A DNA stretch of 64,000 nucleotides, from NCBI GenBank assembly GCA_023091735.1, contig JALKBU010000078.1:27772-91771 (forward strand). Direction: 5' to 3'. The notes under the pieces are model-generated. The model did no database searches. It saw nothing but the letters and a program-made list of their open reading frames with translations, and was not told where the DNA came from. Shown piece by piece: positions 42,287 through 52,639 of the stretch. The position numbers and the translations under genes are program-made. Position 1 is the stretch's first letter; every line of letters starts with the position of its first letter. This stretch comes from Trichomonas tenax (Eukaryota > Parabasalia > Trichomonadida > Trichomonadidae).

Positions 42287-45200
42287 CCATTAATATTTAT
42301 GATCAATCACCTTTCGAATTGATGTTATTTAAGGTGATTATACGGCGAAGTATGCAATTTTAATTCGTTTGGTCTAAGATTTTCGAGGTTACACGTTGAA
42401 GAAAGTGATCAAACGCAAAATGATGTTGCTGAAGCTTCTGTAGAAGTGTTATTCTACTGTATATATATTGACTATGTCATACAGTGCCTTTTTGGCGTTG
42501 GATTATTGACGTTCTGGCATTAAAAGTCAGAAAACAATTTTAAATATCTTTGTGCCGACTTAAACGATATCTTATTAATTAAGACATTTGGCACGGCCTC
42601 AGCATAGTTCAGTCATAGTTACGCACTAGCTTTGTCTTGTAGACTAATTTCAATTTTGATATCAAGACAGAGTTAGTTTTAGTACATTATTGTTTAACAG
42701 ATTATTATAGCTGGTTGGAGTAATTTTATTCAGATGTTTAATGGGCGATGAATCCTCTAATATTCTGTTTAATTTTAGTATTGTTGATAACAGAGGAACC
42801 GTTCATTTAACTGACTCCAAAAACTCAAGCAAATATAGTGTTGATGTGTCGAGTCGTTGAAATCACATCAAGAATTCTTTTTGTATGAGTTAAAATGATA
42901 TATGTGCAAATCTCCACCACAGATCTCATCTTTTGAACTCTGTGAGTGTGGATCTCTTTGTTCTATGTATTCAAGTTATTAGTTGATGATAATGCGAAAT
43001 TCCTTTATTGACAAATTATACATTCAAGCCTCCATTCTTTGTACATGAGTTCTCTATAGCTTTTTTATTAGAAAGATACATTTGATTGAACAAATTAGAT
43101 TATCGCTTTGTTATAATGTTGATGAGATTTTGTTGTTTTTGTTTTGAGAATGTTTTGTGTTGTGTTTAGAGCTTTGTGATTAATATGTGTTGTGATCTAC
43201 AGTGTAAATATATATCACTATGTTCTCTATGATTTCCGCTTGAAGAGAATAGAAATCTGAGTATGCATTGTTTCATCTTTGAAAATTCATTGTTTCAAGA
43301 TGACTCCCTTAAATTAAGTTATTTTATTATCAGTAGAAAGCTTATAAGAGAGCTATAATAATGTACCATTCCAAATTGCGAAAAACAAGAAATTAAATTG
43401 TTTGGTTTTTGAAATTAACGACAAACCTATATTTTTATTATATATTTACTTTAAGTATCTAAAATACAATTGAATATATGAGTTAGAAAGTGTAAATATT
43501 GATTTTCTGAAACGAAAACTAAATTTTTGAAAAATTGATGCAATAGCATAAACTTATAATTTTCCCTAGAACAGAAGTGTTTTAACTGTCAAATTTGATT
43601 TTTAGCGACCAAAATTGGCAAAATTAGCATTATCATTATGTAAATATTATAATAAACAATATTTTAAAAAGTGAATAACGTTAAAAGTCACGTTTTTTCA
43701 CAATTTATTTGACACCGTTTACATTAATAAAATAGTATATATTATGCCAATTATTTTCCCATCGTTTATATTTTTGAATACTTTATTTCTATTAATCAAT
43801 AATTTCAGCATATTCATTGGGAGGCTATGAGTATAAGTTGGTGTATCACATTAAAAACATGCAATATGTGCACGCATCTATGCATATTGTCATCTCCGCA
43901 ATGATTTCGTGTATTTATAAATTAAGATACCGAACAATTATTCAATTAGGAGCTTGTATTTGTAATATGTTACTATGTTGTTGGCATGTGATATATTTAT
44001 AATAAATATTGCTATTTACTCAATAATAAGTTGATACCAAATTGTTATTGAAAAATATGAAACGATATTATATATGTTTAACACTACAACTATGTATGGC
44101 ATCACATAAGAGTTATGTTTACTCATGCATGTTTGATCTGGTTCTGACCCCCAGAGTTGATACACTTAGAATTCTTAGAATTTTGATTTTTCAATGCTTT
44201 TGAACTCGAAAATATGGCTCTAATGTTATGACTTGCATGGTAATTACACGATAACCCATGAAAATATTTTAATAAATTTACAGAAAATTCGATTTTTAAT
44301 TTTTTCTCAAGGTATCAAACAATCAACGTTCTTAAAAATCGATATGCCTTACGATTAAAGCATAACCATTATACTCAGAGCTCCTTTTTTCATTGATAAA
44401 TTACAAATTTCCTATTTGGAACCTAGATAATTGATGATATTAAGACGTTAAATGTCTGCTCTAAGCATTCATCAGCACACACAATTCCTTACAAAATTTT
44501 TAAAGATCGATTTAATATCGATGATAAAGATGAACCAAATTGAAGTTTTGGGTGGGGTCCTAGACATGAATACCACAATGATGATATAGCTCCATTTAGG
44601 CTATATAATTAAGTTATTTAGGGGCAGGGTTAGTCTCCCTAAATATTTTTTTGGTGTCAAACACTATGTGTATTACAGGCGTGGATTTTTGGTATTCTCT
44701 ATACTAAATTACATTTTTTAATCTAGGGACTCCTATCATTTTTTTCAAGGGGCCATCAATATTGTGAGGAACCCGCCCGTAGAGTACCTAGATTACAAAA
44801 TGTAGTTTAGTATAGAGAATACCAAAAAAATCACTGAATAATCATTTTTGACAGAATTGTTATCAATTAAACTTTACATGTCAGACAAAATATGTCCATT
44901 CTTTTCACAAAATCACATTGAATTAAAATAACAGCTTTATAACGTGTTTTGAATGTTCGTGTACCACAATTCTTAGACTTGTATCATTTTGTGCGTGGAT
45001 TGAAAAATTGATTGGTTTACAGGAATTTATAGCTTACACACTCAGAAATTTGAAGAGTTTACATTTTTTTGAACGGCTTTGGTCGCTAAAAAATCAAAAT
45101 GAGACAAGAATTTTTGCTTCATTTTTTATTTGTTTTTTTGAAACGAAAATGGTCATGTTCCGGAATTTCTGAGGTAGTCGTTTATTATTTTCACAATGCA

Positions 45201-46190
45201 GGACAGTGTTATGAACTCGGAAGAACATAGACAAATCATGCAGTCTGATAACAAAGGCTACATCATCTAACGATCACCGATCACTAACGATTGGTTGCCT
45301 CGACTAGTTCGGTGCGACTTCATTGACTTATGATCATTAGATGATTCATTTAATTCTATGCAACGTTATTAATTTCTTATCATTAGATACTGTATCTAGT
45401 TCGCTGCAAACATCAGTGATTGCTCTTCATAAGCTGCTTCAGCTAGTTCACTATGATCGTGTTGTTTGCTCTTCATATACTGCTTCTTCAAGCCAAACTA
45501 TTTGACATGTAAACCATTGTCATAAATAATTTACATGTCTAGAGTAAAGAAGGCTTAAAATGATAGCCTGAGATTGTTGATTTAGATTCTTTGACAAGTT
45601 TCAAGATCATCTTTTAATCATTCTGTAACAAATTTATAGCTTCGATTAATGTTCTTGAATCGAAATTTTCATTTTTGCCTATAAATTTTGCTTTTTCTTT
45701 GTTTTGTATGGTTAAAAATACTTATTATGATACTATAATATGAATTCAGCGTGCAGTGCAACTGTCTGATGTGCTTGTTGCTCACAACGAATCCATTTTT
45801 CCATTAATAAAAGTGACATAATCGGTTAAATACGTTAAAGTGGTTTTTTGATATTATATGCTCCATATAACTTTATAATCCCTTTGACACAAATTTTAAA
45901 ACAACTTTATTATAAAAGTGACAGAGATTAAATTTATTTTGTCGAAAAATAATTATTATACCAATATGAATCTAATATACCTATATGTTTTTTGAGATAT
46001 TTACATAATTCAAAAACAGTTGATGATCAATTCAATAATTTTGATAGACTTCACAATACGTTATTTGTTGATAATAATTTTTCTTCACAAAATAATTATT
46101 ATATTTTTGTCTCATATATAGAATAGCAAAACTTTGAAATAATTTAAATTGAAAGCTTTACATCTATTTTGAATACGTTACATTTTTAGA
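42287..46190. other. Gene-free stretch with a short inverted-repeat element and CTTCATA-type repeats
   Basis: No supported gene in 3.9 kb. Around 42780-43250 the plus strand is G/T-skewed like the tract at 6.5-8.2 kb. A 143-bp inverted-repeat unit lies at 44686-44828. Around 45290-45490 short words recur (CTAGTTC, TGCTCTTCATA, CTGCTTC). Confidence 0.5.
44686..44828. repeat. 143-bp foldback unit with 42-bp arms
   Basis: Arms 44686-44727 and 44787-44828 are inverse copies with 40 of 42 matches (TTTTTGGTATTCTCTATACT...AATCTAGG). The 59-base loop is unrelated. Possibly a short MITE; no clear target duplication. Confidence 0.75.
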
Positions 46191-47405
46191 ATGTCTAAGT
46201 TTCTTCCTCCATTGGGATTTAACGATGTCGATGGCCGCAAAACTATTTTAGAGCGTCGCGGGTCTCTTCCTGTTGGAATTCCACGATACGCAAAGTCAAA
46301 TCAAGTGACATCGAGACAGAATTCACTAAAATTGCCAAATAAAGTCTTCAAGGACAAAATAAGTCAGATCCCAAAACTGAATATGTTCAAAGAGAAGATT
46401 GGAAACATAACAACACACTCTGAGCCTGTAAAAGAAGAGATTGATCTTTTAACTCACACAATTACATTACAAATACTGTCGAATCACGGAAATAATCAAA
46501 AAATTACTTGCTCTCGTATCGATATTTTAGATAAGAACTCGCAGCCAATACAATTAGTCCAATATTTGATCGAACCTAATAGAATCAATTCACCAGACTT
46601 AATAAATATGTTTTCAGGAGACTTGGTGAAGTCGGAAAACCATACGATTTGGTCCGCTGAGTGGCCTCCAAAAGGCGGAATGATGGAAATTCGAATCACG
46701 CTTAAAAAAGGTTTTGAAGCTGCTTTCATAAGACATTGGCCTGATATGCAGACTCTGGACGCAAATATGAAAGACATTGTTATTTATCAAGATGATATTT
46801 TAGTTTATAAAGGTTCTTTAAACATCGCAACAGGACATATTCTCAATGTGAAGAAACCAGAGGATGAGCAAGAAAAGGAAATCAACTCCGATAAGTTGAT
46901 AGAACCTGTTTATATTACAGATAAATTCGGAATCGTTCCATTTAAAAAGACAAAAAGAATGCTCGTTAACATTCATTCCTGCTACAATGGACTTCCGAAG
47001 TGGGGAGTCTCTCATTTTAAGATTTTCGACTACAGGGGAAAAGAATTTGATTATAATCACGGAATTACAATAACAATAGAGAATTCTGGTGTAATTGAAT
47101 CCATTGACCTATTCAACAAAGATAACGTCACTCTTTGTGATCTAAATCCTGATTCCCACATAAGTTTCACTTTCGAAAATCCTGTTCACATTGGGTCCAT
47201 TTTGATATACAACCATTATGACGCAAACCAGAGATCTAACTGCGGAATATGTCATGCTTCGGTTTTGATGAGTTATGGACTTGAATGGTGCGGAAAGATT
47301 CCAATGCGTTTGTTTAATCAAGAAAAGTGGAGACCTGATGATCCTTATCCTGTGTTCTTCATTGATTCCATGGATATGCAAAACAAGGTTTATTCTCAAT
47401 TTTAA
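46191..47405 (+). CDS. KATNIP (DUF4457)-like protein
   Basis: 404 residues. The N-terminal ~85 residues are basic and polar (ERRGSLPVGIPRYAK). Two beta-rich halves follow. The first (about 90-225) reads ITLQILSNHGNNQKITCSRI, then AEWPPKGGMMEIRITLKKGF, AAFIRHWPDMQTLD, MKDIVIYQDDILVYKGSLNI. This order (L.IL...G....I....I.I.D, then I.I.F....I...R.WN, then VKDI.I..D...IF.G.I..A.G) is what I know from the DUF4457 repeats of katanin-interacting protein KATNIP. The second (about 240-395) includes HFKIFDYRGKEFDY and RPDDPYPVFFIDSM. KATNIP is a microtubule/ciliary-base protein, which suits a multiflagellate cell. The match is by motif memory, so moderate confidence; gene status itself is strong. Confidence 0.6.
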   Translation: MSKFLPPLGFNDVDGRKTILERRGSLPVGIPRYAKSNQVTSRQNSLKLPNKVFKDKISQIPKLNMFKEKIGNITTHSEPVKEEIDLLTHTITLQILSNHGNNQKITCSRIDILDKNSQPIQLVQYLIEPNRINSPDLINMFSGDLVKSENHTIWSAEWPPKGGMMEIRITLKKGFEAAFIRHWPDMQTLDANMKDIVIYQDDILVYKGSLNIATGHILNVKKPEDEQEKEINSDKLIEPVYITDKFGIVPFKKTKRMLVNIHSCYNGLPKWGVSHFKIFDYRGKEFDYNHGITITIENSGVIESIDLFNKDNVTLCDLNPDSHISFTFENPVHIGSILIYNHYDANQRSNCGICHASVLMSYGLEWCGKIPMRLFNQEKWRPDDPYPVFFIDSMDMQNKVYSQF

Positions 47406-47566
47406 TTTTTTATATTATTTGTTTGTATTTTGCCTATAAACTGTATATATTATACTCCCGAAGTTATACATAGTCACGATATCCAAACCATGAAATATTA
47501 AAAATTACGAAATGATTCATTTATACATTTTAACCCTATAGAAGAATTTTAACAAAAAATATGAAA

Positions 47567-47639
47567 GGTTTCGAAGCTCAGAAGGTAGAGCGTAGTTCTG
47601 ATAACGCTAAGGTCTTGGGTTCGAGCCCCAGCGGAACCA
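47567..47639 (+). tRNA. tRNA-Ile (anticodon GAT)
   Basis: A 73-nt cloverleaf. Acceptor GGTTTCG/CGGAACC with one G-U, D-stem GCTC/GAGC, anticodon loop CTGATAA (GAT at 47600-47602), variable AGGTC, T-arm TTGGG-TTCGAGC-CCCAG, discriminator A. A T-run (TTTTTT from 47641) serves as Pol III terminator. Two oddities: position 8 is A instead of the usual T, and the base of the anticodon stem has a T-C mismatch (31-39). The body otherwise resembles eukaryotic tRNA-Ile, in which the anticodon is normally AAT. Confidence 0.85.
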
Positions 47640-47640
47640 T

Positions 47641-47655
47641 TTTTTATTTTTTTTA
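47641..47655 (+). terminator. Pol III T-run terminator of the tRNA
   Basis: TTTTTT then A then a further T-run follow the tRNA 3' end by one base. Confidence 0.7.
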
Positions 47656-47883
47656 AATAATTCAAATCATTTTTTTTGCTAAAACTATTAAGTTCATGAA
47701 GAAACGTTTCAGATTTTGAAAGATGATCGGGATAATTTCATTTTCTGATTAAAATAATATTTATTTGGAAACAAAAATCTGACATTACTGCTCATTCAAT
47801 TGATTGTGTACTCCTCTCCCCCTTCCTAAGTCATCTATTTGTTGCATGATGCTGATTGTTTCAATTTATGGAACTATTAGTGA

Positions 47884-48210
47884 TTCTTAAAATTGAGCAT
47901 CGATACTGTGACAACATTCGAAGATTTCGAACTCATAACCCGTGACCATATCATTTGGAAGCTCATCACGCTGAACGAGTTTAAAGTTCTCGTCGTAGAA
48001 TTCGATCAATTATGGGCAGTTGACGTTAGCGATGAGGATATATCATTTTGTGTCATTAATGATTCCATGATTGTTATTCATCGTGATATAAAATTGACCA
48101 TTGTTGTATGTCAACAAAATATGCTCCATTATATCGATGCCTTCTTCGCTCTTTATGACATTGGAGATTGCCTTAGCGATGTCTATGCCGAAATAATCTC
48201 GGGCTTATAA
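47884..48210 (+). pseudogene. Short open frame without ATG, possible fragment of a small globular protein
   Basis: About 108 codons (FLKLSIDTVTTFEDFEL... to ending YAEIISGL) are open and have balanced codons, but the frame has no ATG near its start; a stop (TGA 47881-47883) lies directly upstream. An ATG at 47868 in another frame reads MELLVILKIEHRY, which would join by a single-base shift. The pattern of alternating strands (FKVLVVEFDQLWAVDV, SMIVIHRDIKLTIVV) and a C-terminal helix is loosely longin/adaptin-sigma-like, but I do not recognise it. It may be a gene with one frameshift. Confidence 0.4.
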
Positions 48211-48898
48211 TCAGTTTTCCATAAATAAATTCACATGTCCAGATAAGTGGCTAAAAGTTGTAAAACATTAAATAACTAAATTGCATCTAATAATAGCATA
48301 TTTGCCATATATTTATAGTGCAAACATCTTGTCTCTGAATGATTACTATCTATTTATAAATATGCTACTGATAAACAGATACCACATTAAATGTTGCTAT
48401 ATTATATGAATATTAGTAAACAAAAAAGCTGAGCTAAGTTAGTGTTATATATGATTGACAAAGAATAAATATATTATTGACAATCAACTTTCAATCTTAT
48501 ATTGGAAGTTTTCATAACACGTTTTTTGAACTTCAACTACTTTTGAGAGATTCAATATACTTAGGGAAAAAAGAGGCAAATGCCCCCTTAGAAGCATAAT
48601 TAAGCCTCCAAACTCTACCTGTGATCTGTATACATCATTCTAAAACTAATATAATGAAATAAAGTCTAAGTTTAAATTTTTAATTTCAATATGTTATAAA
48701 GTTGTATATTATTCAGCAAGTACAATATACATGAATTGCATGTTACTGCTATTCATTCTTTTTGCATTTGGTGCTGTTTTTTGGTTGTCCTAGTATTCAC
48801 AAACCTTAATTACCTTACTTGTATCAATCTCTTAATATTTCACATATTTCTGGATTGTTAACATAGTTATCAAAAAAATTATTATTATTATCTTACAA
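48211..48898. other. Intergenic, no gene recognised
   Basis: AT-rich. A 20-codon hydrophobic frame (MNCMLLLFILFAFGAVFWLS) at 48731-48793 could be a signal peptide remnant but is followed immediately by TAG. Confidence 0.35.
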
Positions 48899-49546
48899 TT
48901 ATTCAATAGTATATGATTCTGTAGTGATATCACCATCAAAATTATTATTAGTATTTTCAAAATAGCAATGCACGATAGTGGCAGTTTTTGAAGTCGAAAC
49001 TAGATAATCACAAGTATTGTTAACAAAAAAGCATTCTTGAATAGTTGTTTTATCACTATAAGCTCCAACGATATTTATTCCGGCATTTGAGATGCAATTA
49101 CATCTTTGGATTTTTGGAGGTTCAAGATTAAAATTTAATTCTATAATTGTATCATCAGCATGGCAACTATGAATTTCTACAAATTCAATCGATATATGTG
49201 AAAATTGACAATTAAGTGCTGCGGCATTATGTAATTTATCATCTGAGAAGTTTGTTTGACTGATTGAAGCATTCCCGTATTGAACCACATAAGATCCCAT
49301 TCCCGTTATATCAATAACACCACATGACAAAATAGAGGAGTAACTTAAGATGCCCTTAAACTCGTGACCTTGGGAAAGTATCGCTTTTGAAAAATGACTA
49401 CTGGTTGTTGAATCTCGAAAGCACTTCATACCGCAAACCCTGCTCACGCAGAATGAACCCTGCAAATCAAAGTAAATAGCGCCAAAATAACCATCTTGAT
49501 CCTGAGTGGCATTTATTTCATTTAATAAACTATATCCAATAAGCAA
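48899..49546 (-). CDS. Beta-helix-like, cysteine-containing repeat protein, probably a fragment
   Basis: 215 residues from ATG 49546. The sequence alternates short hydrophobic strands with N, C, S and D turns (FSHISIEFVEIHSCHADDTI, IQRCNCISNAGINIVGAYS, IQECFFVNNTCDYLV, IVHCYFENTNNNFDG), a pattern of right-handed parallel beta-helix coils found in large surface proteins of trichomonads. No signal peptide at the start and no membrane segment before the stop at 48899, so both ends of a normal surface protein appear missing. It may be a truncated family member. Confidence 0.45.
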   Translation of the reverse strand: MLIGYSLLNEINATQDQDGYFGAIYFDLQGSFCVSRVCGMKCFRDSTTSSHFSKAILSQGHEFKGILSYSSILSCGVIDITGMGSYVVQYGNASISQTNFSDDKLHNAAALNCQFSHISIEFVEIHSCHADDTIIELNFNLEPPKIQRCNCISNAGINIVGAYSDKTTIQECFFVNNTCDYLVSTSKTATIVHCYFENTNNNFDGDITTESYTIE

Positions 49547-50195
49547 TGTATTGTTTTTGCCTTGTTGGTTTAATTTTATTTGTCATACATTGCCATATAA
49601 GAATTTGCATAGGTAAAATGTAAAATTTGCCCGAATCAGTGATCTCGCCACCAGATGATGGTGAATACGTCCCATTGAAAAAGTCATCCCAACTACTTTT
49701 CATCCTCAAGGAAAAAATTCACGTAATCACATGTAGTTTTATGTTTTTGACGCCTATAGTTTACAATGTAAGAAAATATGTTTTTTGTCATGTAAACATA
49801 TTATATTCGCCATGTAAATCAATATATTTGCATTTTTGCCATGTAAAGCGGTAATTTTATTATCACTTGCATTTTCACGATGAAATTAATTCATCATTAT
49901 AATCTGCATTGGTCGTTAGTATCACCTATTGAATTTGGGGTAATAGATTGAATATTATTTTCTTCAATATTTTTTTGTTAACAGTGCCCAAGCTAGAATG
50001 TCCAGATTCGATGTTGTTCTGCATCAATTTTGTCATTCATATTCAATATAAAAATGTTTGGATAAAATATAATAAAATTAATTCTTATATAATCAATGTC
50101 ATCAGGAGCAGAGCATTAGCTAAATGATGTTATTTGAAATAAATTGTGTAAGATTATCAAATTTCAAAATAATGAAATCTTTTCTTCTGATTTGT
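49547..50195. other. Intergenic with clustered CATGTAAA words
   Basis: No supported gene. GTCATGTAAAC (49788), CCATGTAAATC (49810) and CCATGTAAAGC (49839) occur within 60 bases; these are variants of the dispersed TGACATGTAAA word. Confidence 0.4.
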
Positions 50196-50864
50196 TTATA
50201 TGAGGTTTATCTTTCCGTTGTTTGAAATATGACCAATTATGCTTATGTCGTCATCATCTTCGTGATCAATTACGTTTTCTTCATTTTGGATTCCATTGTC
50301 ATTCAAAACTTCACTTATAATATCCATCTTGTTGATGGCAATGCAGGGTGGCCATCCAGGACAAGCTTCATCCTGAATTAATCTAATATATTTAGCAACA
50401 TATGTCTTTTGAATAGAATACAATGCTTCTTTACATCTCTTCATAGAGTAGTCCTTTTCTACCTTGTGAACACTTGTCCATGTCTTTCCATCATCAGAAA
50501 TTTGGAAAGACCAACTATATAGACAGCAAGCTCTGCAGTATCCATAGTATTCTTCATCGCAGCAACAGCTGGACTCATAACAACATCCTTCACAAATGAA
50601 ATTTCAATTAAATTTAAATCGTCTGTTTTTCATTGAGAATGTAATCCATGGATGCTCTTCGTACGTTCTTATGCAGTTGGAACACCAATCATAACGCTTG
50701 TCCCATGGATATATCGCGTATTCAGGTTTCGTCATCTGTTTTGTGCTGTTTATGAACTGCTGAGAGGACCCACTGACGTTTATTTTGATTACGTTTTGAT
50801 GATAGACTTTGTTGAAGATTCCTGTTCCATCAGAACGAGAAAAAGCAAAAAATGAAAAAATCAT
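50196..50864 (-). pseudogene. Discoidin (F5/8C)-like secreted protein pseudogene (one TGA)
   Basis: ATG 50864 opens a signal-peptide-like MIFSFFAFSRSDG. The frame follows its paralogue at 51.8-52.4 kb closely (KPEYAIYPWDKRYDWCSNC, EHPWITFSMK, LYSWSFQISDDGKTWTSVH, YIRLIQDEACPGWPPCIA, and an acidic DDDDISIIGHIS tail). One TGA at 50606-50604 replaces a Gly codon (one base from GGA) in the segment FKFN(G)NF. No frameshift. The family's role is inferred as carbohydrate or ligand binding outside the cell. This is a near-intact copy killed by a single nonsense change, unless read through. Confidence 0.75.
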
Positions 50865-51264
50865 TTTGAAAAGCAACACCAATTTACATGTCAAAATTTC
50901 CACTTCATGTCAAATTGATTAATTTTCAATTTTAAGCATCACAGTATTATCAAATCATTATGGTACAGTAACCCATAAAGTTTGGCCTGAAAATATTGAA
51001 TATTCAACAAGTTCAGAAAGAAACAAAAATATTATTTTACATGTCAAAAATCTTTTAATTCTTGATAATATTTTACGTTTAAAAGAATTCTTATATTTTA
51101 TTTATGAAGTATACTTATAATTTAATATTTAGAGTCTCAAAATCATTTGCTCATTGAGAAAAAGCAGATGAAAATATTAATTTACATGTCAAAATATACA
51201 TTACACGACAAAATACTTAATCTTAAATTCCAAAGCACGAAAATATTGGAAACACAAAAAATAA
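50865..51264. promoter_or_regulatory. Divergent spacer with three TTTACATGTCA words
   Basis: TTTACATGTCA occurs at 50883, 51036 and 51181 between the divergently oriented F5/8C pseudogene and the membrane-protein relic. The position resembles the TTTACA-rich spacer of the paralogous locus (52430-52639). Function inferred. Confidence 0.35.
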
Positions 51265-51748
51265 TTGAGTTCAAGGATCGACATTCCATTTTCTTTATCA
51301 AGATTGCCTTATATTCAACTTAATGATGGAAAGTATGAAAAATTAAATTTGAGTTTTCACGCACTATCAAAAGCATTTAGTGACAATGAATTTAACATTA
51401 TCAAGCAACATACAAATATTTATCAAGTGCCTGTTAAAATCGTGTGCAGTGAAAACATAAAATGTGAAACATGTAATATCGATTCCGATGTGAAAAATAA
51501 ATTTTGGAAGAGTTATTACAAGTTTGAGTGTCATCCAGAACCAGATTCAGACTTGAAATGTTTAGTTGGAATGTTAGATAGAGATTATGCTATTAGAAAT
51601 CGAATATGCAATAGTTTACGTTTCAATCTCATTGATTCTTTTTATAGGATTTTTCATTTTGAATATTAGAAGATGTTTTAGAAAAACAAAAAGAAGAGGA
51701 TGGAGAAATTATTCTTCAACATCAGATACATTTAGTTCTCTTATTTAA
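51265..51748 (+). pseudogene. C-terminal relic of a single-pass surface membrane protein
   Basis: The frame from 51265 has no ATG (SSRIDIPFSLSRLPYIQLND...). It contains four closely spaced cysteines (CSENIKCETC, ECHPEPDSDLKC). Near 51620 a frameshift leads to VSISLILFIGFFILNI, a membrane span, followed by RRCFRKTKRRGWRNYSS and the stop TAA 51746-51748. Ectodomain, one span, then short basic cytoplasmic tail is the usual C-terminus of trichomonad surface proteins. The missing start and the shift make it a relic. The ectodomain family is not recognised. Confidence 0.5.
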
Positions 51749-51769
51749 ATAAATATATATTATGATTTA

Positions 51770-52429
51770 TTAAATTACAACTCTTCCATTCTTTGATATG
51801 TGTCCAATAATGCTGACATCGTCATCATCATCGTGATATGAAATAAAATCTTCACCAGTGGAATCTTCAGGGATTGATTCACCATAAAGATCCATCTTAT
51901 TTAGAGCAATGCAGGGAGGATTACCTGGGTAGGGATCATTTTGTATGAGTCTGACATACTTCGTTACATACTCTTTATCAAGTTTGTACTCTTTTTCTGT
52001 ACAGCGACGCATCTCGAAATCTTTTTCTATTCGATGAACTTCTGTCCAAATTTTGTTGTCATCTGAAATTTGCAGTGACCAACTGTAGAGGCAGCAATCA
52101 ACACAATAATATACTCCATCGTCACAGCAACAGTCATTCTCATAGCAGCAGCCTGCGCGAACGAAATATCCATTGATCTTAAATTTCAGTCTTTCAAGGG
52201 AGAAAGTTATCCATGGATGATCATCGTAAGAGCGTGCACAGTTTGAACACCAATCGTAATTCTTATTCCATGGATAAATGGCGTATTCAGGTTTTGTAAG
52301 TTGCATCGATGAGTTTATGTATTGTTTTGATGATCCGCTGACATCAATAACGATAATTTTATCATCATAATGTTTCTTGAAGATTCCATTTGTTTCTAAT
52401 GAAAGAGATAATGAAAATGCAAATAACAT
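51770..52429 (-). CDS. Secreted discoidin (F5/8 type C)-like protein with acidic tail
   Basis: 219 residues from ATG 52429 (MLFAFSLSLSLETNG), a signal-peptide-like start. The body fits a galactose-binding beta-barrel of the F5/8C type: DHPWITFSLERLKFKINGYF, SWSLQISDDNKIWTEVHRIE, VTKYVRLIQNDPYPGNPPCIALNKMDLYG. A cysteine-dense insert (AGCCYENDCCCDDGVYYC, then CC) lies mid-domain, probably disulfide-bonded. The tail is acidic (DDDDDVSIIGHIS) with no membrane span. Such domains bind glycans or lipids outside the cell. The paralogue at 50.2-50.9 kb is broken, so this is the surviving copy. Confidence 0.7.
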   Translation of the reverse strand: MLFAFSLSLSLETNGIFKKHYDDKIIVIDVSGSSKQYINSSMQLTKPEYAIYPWNKNYDWCSNCARSYDDHPWITFSLERLKFKINGYFVRAGCCYENDCCCDDGVYYCVDCCLYSWSLQISDDNKIWTEVHRIEKDFEMRRCTEKEYKLDKEYVTKYVRLIQNDPYPGNPPCIALNKMDLYGESIPEDSTGEDFISYHDDDDDVSIIGHISKNGRVVI

Positions 52430-52639
52430 TGTCACTTTTTAATTTATACCTTAAAATATCATTTTGTCACTTTACAATTTCATTTTGACGATATTGATTT
52501 TACAAAATATGTTGATAATTTTCATTTTACAAAGAATTTTGTCACTTTACATGATTTTATAACAATTTTCATAATTTTATGACAATTTTCATTTACAAAA
52601 TAATTTGACAAATAAAAGTTTACATTATCAGTTTTATTG
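52430..52639. promoter_or_regulatory. Divergent promoter spacer with six TTTACA words
   Basis: TTTACA starts at 52471, 52499, 52526, 52546, 52592 and 52619; several are preceded by TTTTGTCAC or TTTTCAT. Intervals are 28, 27, 20, 46 and 27 bases. The spacer separates the F5/8C gene (-) from the membrane protein gene (+). Confidence 0.4.

Noticed and set aside
43817..44002. 61-codon frame with cysteines
   Set aside because: Starts at TTG, short, isolated, no motif.
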